In this document: one piece after another, positions 32,120 to 35,263 of the stretch
How the letters are laid out: the number at the start of each line of letters is the position of its first letter
Position numbering within the stretch: position 1 is the first letter of the stretch
Translations under genes and position numbers: made by a program
Assembly: GCA_903904855.1 (NCBI GenBank)
Contig: CAIVEH010000074.1
Coordinates: 1-35,263, forward strand
DNA: 35,263 nt
Source of the DNA: an uncultured Bacteroidota bacterium
GTDB lineage: Bacteria; Bacteroidota; Bacteroidia; Chitinophagales; Chitinophagaceae
Direction of reading: 5' to 3'
The notes under the pieces: generated by a model
Databases searched by the model: none
What the model was told of the DNA's origin: nothing
What the model saw: the letters and a program-made list of their open reading frames with translations, nothing else

Positions 32120-32849
32120 AGTGCAGTTGTTCCCTGCTATCTGCCGGAGTAATTAACCTTAAGTGATACTTTCTCATAAGCCCAACCTGCAGTGTATAAT
32201 AATTTGGTTGTAATGGCAAACCATTGGTACCTTTCTGATCCGATAAATCACTGACCGCACCAATAGACTCATTGATAGTAATATGCCAGTCGTTACTCAG
32301 CCTTATATGCTGCACCAAGCCAACATTGAACCTGAAAACAACTGTGTTCATAACTGAGGCGGTGTTTTGAGTAATATCTGATATTGTAGCTGACCCTACC
32401 AGTTTGTATAGTCTGGTCGACTGTGATCCATTTACCAGTATTCCTGCCCCCGGCATAATATAAAAATGAAAATACTGATGCTTCCCCAAACCCAGATCAA
32501 GTAAAGGTGCAAGGAACAGGTAAGTACCTTTAAACCTTATCTGTGTGGCATGAGTTGAATCAGTTCCTCCAAACAGATAGGAACCGGTCCTACTCACCTG
32601 ATCATAGCGAAAAGAATAACTTTCCACATAAGCCTTCCCGCCAACATACAGATGCTTCTGAACCCTTCTCAGGTAGCTCACTCCAAAAGTGGGACAAGCA
32701 TAGGAGGTCTGATATTCTGACGGCCCGGTGGGCATGAAAGGTTTATACGACCAGGTCTTGTCCATGCCCAATTCCAGCGCGATCCGGTCTTGCGCAAAGC
32801 TGGATTGGAAACAAAATAGAAATAACATCCATAGGGTAAATGTTCTCAT
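32118..32849 (-). CDS. Putative outer-membrane beta-barrel protein
   Basis: The 243-residue protein has a clear signal peptide (cleavage near SSFAQD), then alternating strands with many aromatic residues (YLRRVQKHLYVGGKAYVESYSF, YLFLAPLLDLGLG, FHFYIMPGAG) as in eight-stranded outer-membrane barrels of Bacteroidota. I cannot name the family further. It has no Fnr-like site upstream and is separated from tryptophanase by a terminator, so any link with the cytochrome island is uncertain. Confidence 0.65.
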   Translation of the reverse strand: MRTFTLWMLFLFCFQSSFAQDRIALELGMDKTWSYKPFMPTGPSEYQTSYACPTFGVSYLRRVQKHLYVGGKAYVESYSFRYDQVSRTGSYLFGGTDSTHATQIRFKGTYLFLAPLLDLGLGKHQYFHFYIMPGAGILVNGSQSTRLYKLVGSATISDITQNTASVMNTVVFRFNVGLVQHIRLSNDWHITINESIGAVSDLSDQKGTNGLPLQPNYYTLQVGLMRKYHLRLITPADSREQLH

Positions 32850-32917
32850 AACATAAAGTTAACAAAAAATGGAAATATCATTCATGCTCAGGCTCATTCC
32901 CCATGCACACAAAAAAA

Positions 32918-32949
32918 GAAGGTTGCATCTTTCGCAGACAGCAACCTTC
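32918..32949 (-). terminator. Terminator of the tryptophanase gene
   Basis: A 9-bp perfect stem (GAAGGTTGC with GCAACCTTC, 14-nt loop) is followed by seven T on the minus strand, 36 bp beyond the stop codon. Confidence 0.8.
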
Positions 32950-32984
32950 AATTTTCACTCAACCCAAAAACAACTTTTATTCAG

Positions 32985-34358
32985 CTAATCCACCGGCGCC
33001 ATCTTCACTGTAAAATGCCGCAAAAATTCCGATTCTTCAGTAATTTTTAACCCGGTGATTTTATCTCGGTTATTGAAAACTTCAATGATCACCTCAGCCA
33101 CATAATCTATATGGCTCTGGGTATATACCCTGCGGGGTATTGCCAGCCTTACCAGCTCAAGTGTGGCAGGTATCAGCTTATGTTGTTCATCGTACTTACC
33201 AAACATCAGCGAACCAATTTCCACGCCTCTTACACCACCCTCCAGATACAATGCACCTACCAGCGCCTGGCCCGGATACTGGTCAACTGGTATGTGCGGC
33301 AGAAAAGCTTTTGCATCAAGGTATACTGCATGTCCGCCAGCTGGTTGCATTACAGGCACACCGGCTTCAATCAGTTTATTGGTAAGGTACTCTATACTGC
33401 GAATCCGGTATTGCAGATAACTCTCTTCCAGTACTTCTTCCAGCCCAATTGCTATAGCCTCAAGGTCACGACCTGCCAGCCCTCCATATGTAGGGAAGCC
33501 TTCAGTTATCACCAGCAGATTCCTGCATTTCAGCGCCAGGTTTTCATCCCTCATGGCCAGGAAACCACCGATGTTGGCAAACGCATCTTTCTTTGCACTC
33601 ATTGTGCAGCCATCGGCATACGAAAACAACTCCTTTGCAATCTCCCTCGGCGATTTATTCGCATAGCCTTCTTCACGCAATTTTATAAACCAGGAATTCT
33701 CAGCAAACCGGCATGCATCAATAAACATGGGTATACAAAACTCACTGCACACCTTTCTTACAGCCTTGATATTGGCCATACTCACGGGCTGCCCGCCTCC
33801 CGAATTATTGGTAACAGTTATGATAACCAGCGGAATGTTTTCTGCGCCATGCCCGATAATAAATTTCCGCAGTGCAGCAACATCCATATTGCCTTTGAAG
33901 GGCGCCGGTATAGAGGGGTGTTTGCCTTCTTCACAAAGCAGGTCAATACCTTCGGCGCCGGAGAACTCTATATTGGCGCGGGTTGTATCAAACAGCGTAT
34001 TACTGATAAAATACTTACCCTTGCCACCCAGTATGCTAAACAATATTTTCTCTGAAGCCCTTCCCTGGTGGGTAGGTATCACATCAGGCATACCGGTTAT
34101 GCTCTGCACCGCATCCTTAAACCTGAAATAACTGGGGCTCCCTGCATAACTCTCATCGCCGCGCATAATACCCGCCCATTGCGCACTGCTCATTGCGGAT
34201 GTGCCACTATCAGTCAGAAGGTCAATCAGCACATCATCCGAATGGATCAGAAAAGGATTGTAATGCGCCTTGCCCAGCAGGTAAACTCTTTCTTCGCGTG
34301 TGTTGAAATTAATTGGCTCAACCGACTTTATTTTAAATGGCTCTATTATTGTCTTCAT
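32985..34358 (-). CDS. tnaA: Tryptophanase (tryptophan indole-lyase)
   Basis: The ATG at 34358 gives a 457-residue PLP-dependent beta-eliminating lyase. The Schiff-base lysine is K257 in TMSAKKDA. The backbone is closer to tyrosine phenol-lyase (AMSSAQWAG, FSYADGCTMS), and the numbering is identical to the Citrobacter enzyme. The specificity residues, however, are those of tryptophanase: D124 (Thr in tyrosine phenol-lyase), I381 (Arg there) and H448 (Phe there). It should cleave tryptophan to indole, pyruvate and ammonia in the cytosol. No tnaC-like leader or tnaB permease is visible: the leader is only about 20-25 nt. The promoter has an Fnr-like dyad, and an FMN-binding protein gene diverges from it. 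Confidence 0.88.
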   Translation of the reverse strand: MKTIIEPFKIKSVEPINFNTREERVYLLGKAHYNPFLIHSDDVLIDLLTDSGTSAMSSAQWAGIMRGDESYAGSPSYFRFKDAVQSITGMPDVIPTHQGRASEKILFSILGGKGKYFISNTLFDTTRANIEFSGAEGIDLLCEEGKHPSIPAPFKGNMDVAALRKFIIGHGAENIPLVIITVTNNSGGGQPVSMANIKAVRKVCSEFCIPMFIDACRFAENSWFIKLREEGYANKSPREIAKELFSYADGCTMSAKKDAFANIGGFLAMRDENLALKCRNLLVITEGFPTYGGLAGRDLEAIAIGLEEVLEESYLQYRIRSIEYLTNKLIEAGVPVMQPAGGHAVYLDAKAFLPHIPVDQYPGQALVGALYLEGGVRGVEIGSLMFGKYDEQHKLIPATLELVRLAIPRRVYTQSHIDYVAEVIIEVFNNRDKITGLKITEESEFLRHFTVKMAPVD

Positions 34359-34377
34359 ATAATTTTTAATAATCCCG

Positions 34378-34420
34378 CAAAAGTGCTCATATCCCTGATC
34401 TGCAAGTATGACTATAATCA
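34378..34420 (-). promoter_or_regulatory. Tryptophanase promoter with Fnr-like dyad
   Basis: The minus-strand -7 element CACTTTTG (34385 to 34378; one mismatch to TAnnTTTG) is paired with the dyad TGAC-TATA-ATCA (34409-34420, 7 of 8 bases), centred 29.5 bp upstream. The start codon is 20 bp downstream. Confidence 0.55.
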
Positions 34421-34440
34421 TTTTTACTTAATCGCTGCTA

Positions 34441-34483
34441 TGATTCACATCATGGTTATTCGCTGCCCTGCGACTCATCTTTG
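34441..34483 (+). promoter_or_regulatory. FMN-binding protein promoter with Fnr-like dyad
   Basis: The perfect dyad TGAT-TCAC-ATCA (34441-34452, extended to ATGAT...ATCAT) is centred 29.5 bp before the plus-strand -7 element CATCTTTG (34476-34483; one mismatch to TAnnTTTG). The ATG is 32 bp downstream. The tryptophanase dyad is 32 bp away, so the intergenic region carries one dyad per direction. Confidence 0.55.
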
Positions 34484-34514
34484 CCGGCATTCCCAATCTA
34501 TCTGTAAATATTAT

Positions 34515-34955
34515 ATGCAAACAAAAACAAGCAAATCTGCCGTAAGCAAAGACATCATGGAATTTATTGCCAATAATAAATTCGCCACTGTATGCTGCAC
34601 TGCCGGTAATAAGCCTTACTGCTTCAGTATCTTTTATGCAGTGCTGGAAGAAGAAGGTTGCATTGTTTTCAAATCGTCTGAAAACACCACTCATATGCAG
34701 ATAATTGCTGAAAACAACCAGGTGGCAGGTACCATCATTTCTTCAGAGATAAGTATGAGCAAAATAGAGGGCATACAGTTTCAGGGAACTATAGAAAATA
34801 AAGATACCATAGGTCTCAAAGCTGCTAAAGCTTACTATCTGCGCTATCCCTTTGCCATGGCCGTTCCGGGCAGCCTATGGGTACTGGAACTGAATTCAGT
34901 TAAGTACACCAATACCACCAATGGCATCAAGCATAAAAAAGCCTGGGAAAGGTAA
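34515..34955 (+). CDS. Pyridoxamine 5'-phosphate oxidase-like flavin-binding protein
   Basis: The ATG at 34515 is chosen because the longer open frame runs antisense through tryptophanase and lacks any family similarity. The 146-residue protein looks like the FMN-binding split-barrel family (FIANNKFATVCCTAGNKPYCFSIFYAV, then IVFKSSENTTHMQII, typical of heme/flavin-utilising PPOX-like proteins such as YhbP). Its activity is unknown: oxidase, reductase or haem binding are all seen in the family. It is divergent from tnaA with a paired Fnr-like promoter, suggesting a linked role under low oxygen. Confidence 0.75.
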   Translation: MQTKTSKSAVSKDIMEFIANNKFATVCCTAGNKPYCFSIFYAVLEEEGCIVFKSSENTTHMQIIAENNQVAGTIISSEISMSKIEGIQFQGTIENKDTIGLKAAKAYYLRYPFAMAVPGSLWVLELNSVKYTNTTNGIKHKKAWER

Positions 34956-35179
34956 TTTAAATGATAAAAAGGAATGCGTTGCAATTGATTCAGCAAAATA
35001 TACCTGGCAGGAGTAGCTGATTTATGCAAAAAGGACAAGGTTGATGATCCACTTTTAATTTACACAAATACGTTATTGCAAACATTATTATCATTACTCA
35101 ACATCTGGAGGCACTGCTATGCTATATCTCCGGCGAAACAATTTTTTTAATAGGTATAGGCGTTTAGATCGCAATAATG

Positions 35180-35187
35180 TAGCTTTG
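35180..35187 (+). promoter_or_regulatory. -7 element before the edge gene
   Basis: TAGCTTTG matches TAnnTTTG and ends 4 bp before the ATG at 35192, so the transcript would be nearly leaderless. Confidence 0.35.
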
Positions 35188-35191
35188 CCTT

Positions 35192-35263
35192 ATGGAGAGG
35201 CGAATTACCTTTGCAGGTGTGAATTCAATTATGTTCCACCAACGGTTTAAAACAGACGACGAC
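35192..35263 (+). CDS. Start of a probable IS1595-type transposase, cut by the window edge
   Basis: Twenty-four codons are visible from an ATG at 35192 with no stop before the edge. FHQRFKTDDD resembles the N-terminal F..RF.T...C..YL region of IS1595-family transposases, but the zinc-binding and DDE regions lie outside the window, so the call is tentative. I found no clear terminal inverted repeat between 34956 and 35191. Confidence 0.4.
   Translation, partial: MERRITFAGVNSIMFHQRFKTDDD

Noticed and set aside
33111-34055. Long plus-strand frame of 314 codons
   Set aside because: It is antisense to the well-supported tryptophanase gene and has no recognisable protein features.
32985-34358. 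Tyrosine phenol-lyase
   Set aside because: The residues at positions 124, 381 and 448 are Asp, Ile and His, the tryptophanase states, despite overall resemblance.
34068-34514. N-terminal extension of the FMN-binding protein
   Set aside because: This part of the frame is antisense to tryptophanase and contains the promoter; the family similarity begins at 34515.
1-35263. tRNA, rRNA or riboswitch
   Set aside because: I saw no cloverleaf, rRNA-like or known riboswitch sequence on either strand by reading; a covariance-model search was not possible.

Overview
The window looks like a chromosomal segment of a member of the Bacteroidota, probably Chitinophagia or Sphingobacteriia-like. The support is a type IX secretion C-terminal domain on a giant protein, TAnnTTTG-type -7 promoter elements, an almost complete lack of Shine-Dalgarno sequences, AT-rich intergenic DNA and protein families typical of that phylum. 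The assignment is inferred from the sequence alone.

Layout. Positions 1-7422 are ordinary accessory and housekeeping DNA: an AAA ATPase/nuclease-fold protein with a regular array of dyad repeats upstream, a J-domain coiled-coil protein, a 3'-5' exonuclease, a membrane-anchored coiled-coil protein, and a PhoB/PhoR-like two-component pair. Positions 7773-31039 form a respiratory island, almost all on the minus strand. Cassette 1 (14897 down to 7773) encodes a Tat-exported four-cluster Fe-S protein, a ~10-helix NrfD/ActC-like quinone protein, an Ig-like membrane-anchored protein, a monoheme cytochrome, an ethylbenzene-dehydrogenase-like haem-domain lipoprotein, a CX4CH lipoprotein, a beta-barrel protein and a second monoheme cytochrome. 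A Crp/Fnr regulator and a MarR regulator follow. Cassette 2 (21320 down to 17259) repeats the Fe-S/NrfD/Ig-like trio with its own cytochrome and a 78-residue Tat protein. Next come a 1583-residue, 19-repeat Ig-like type IX cargo protein with two tetraheme cytochromes upstream of it, then an operon of an NHL propeller and a 12-haem cytochrome. On the far side lie an OB-fold lipoprotein, a small outer-membrane barrel, tryptophanase, a divergent FMN-binding protein and the start of a probable transposase.

How it may work. Both cassettes have the quinone-side electron-transfer modules of a complex-iron-sulfur-molybdoenzyme or alternative-complex-III type system, but no molybdopterin catalytic subunit is present. 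By family logic they would pass electrons from menaquinol to periplasmic cytochromes, and the multihaem proteins (about 25 haem sites in the window, counting non-canonical ones) could carry them to the surface. This resembles Cbc-type complexes of Geobacter in plan, but the electron acceptor cannot be read from sequence.

The most striking signal is regulatory. Eight transcription units (Crp/Fnr gene, MarR gene, cassette 1, tetraheme operon, NHL/12-haem operon, OB-fold lipoprotein, tryptophanase, FMN protein) have a dyad of the form TGAT-N4-ATCA, Fnr-like and sometimes degenerate. In every case it is centred exactly 29.5 bp upstream of the first base of a TAnnTTTG-like -7 element, the position expected for class II activation. 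Cassette 2 lacks it. The Crp/Fnr protein encoded between the cassettes has an N-terminal cysteine cluster plus a cysteine at the E. coli FNR Cys122 position, and is the obvious candidate regulator.
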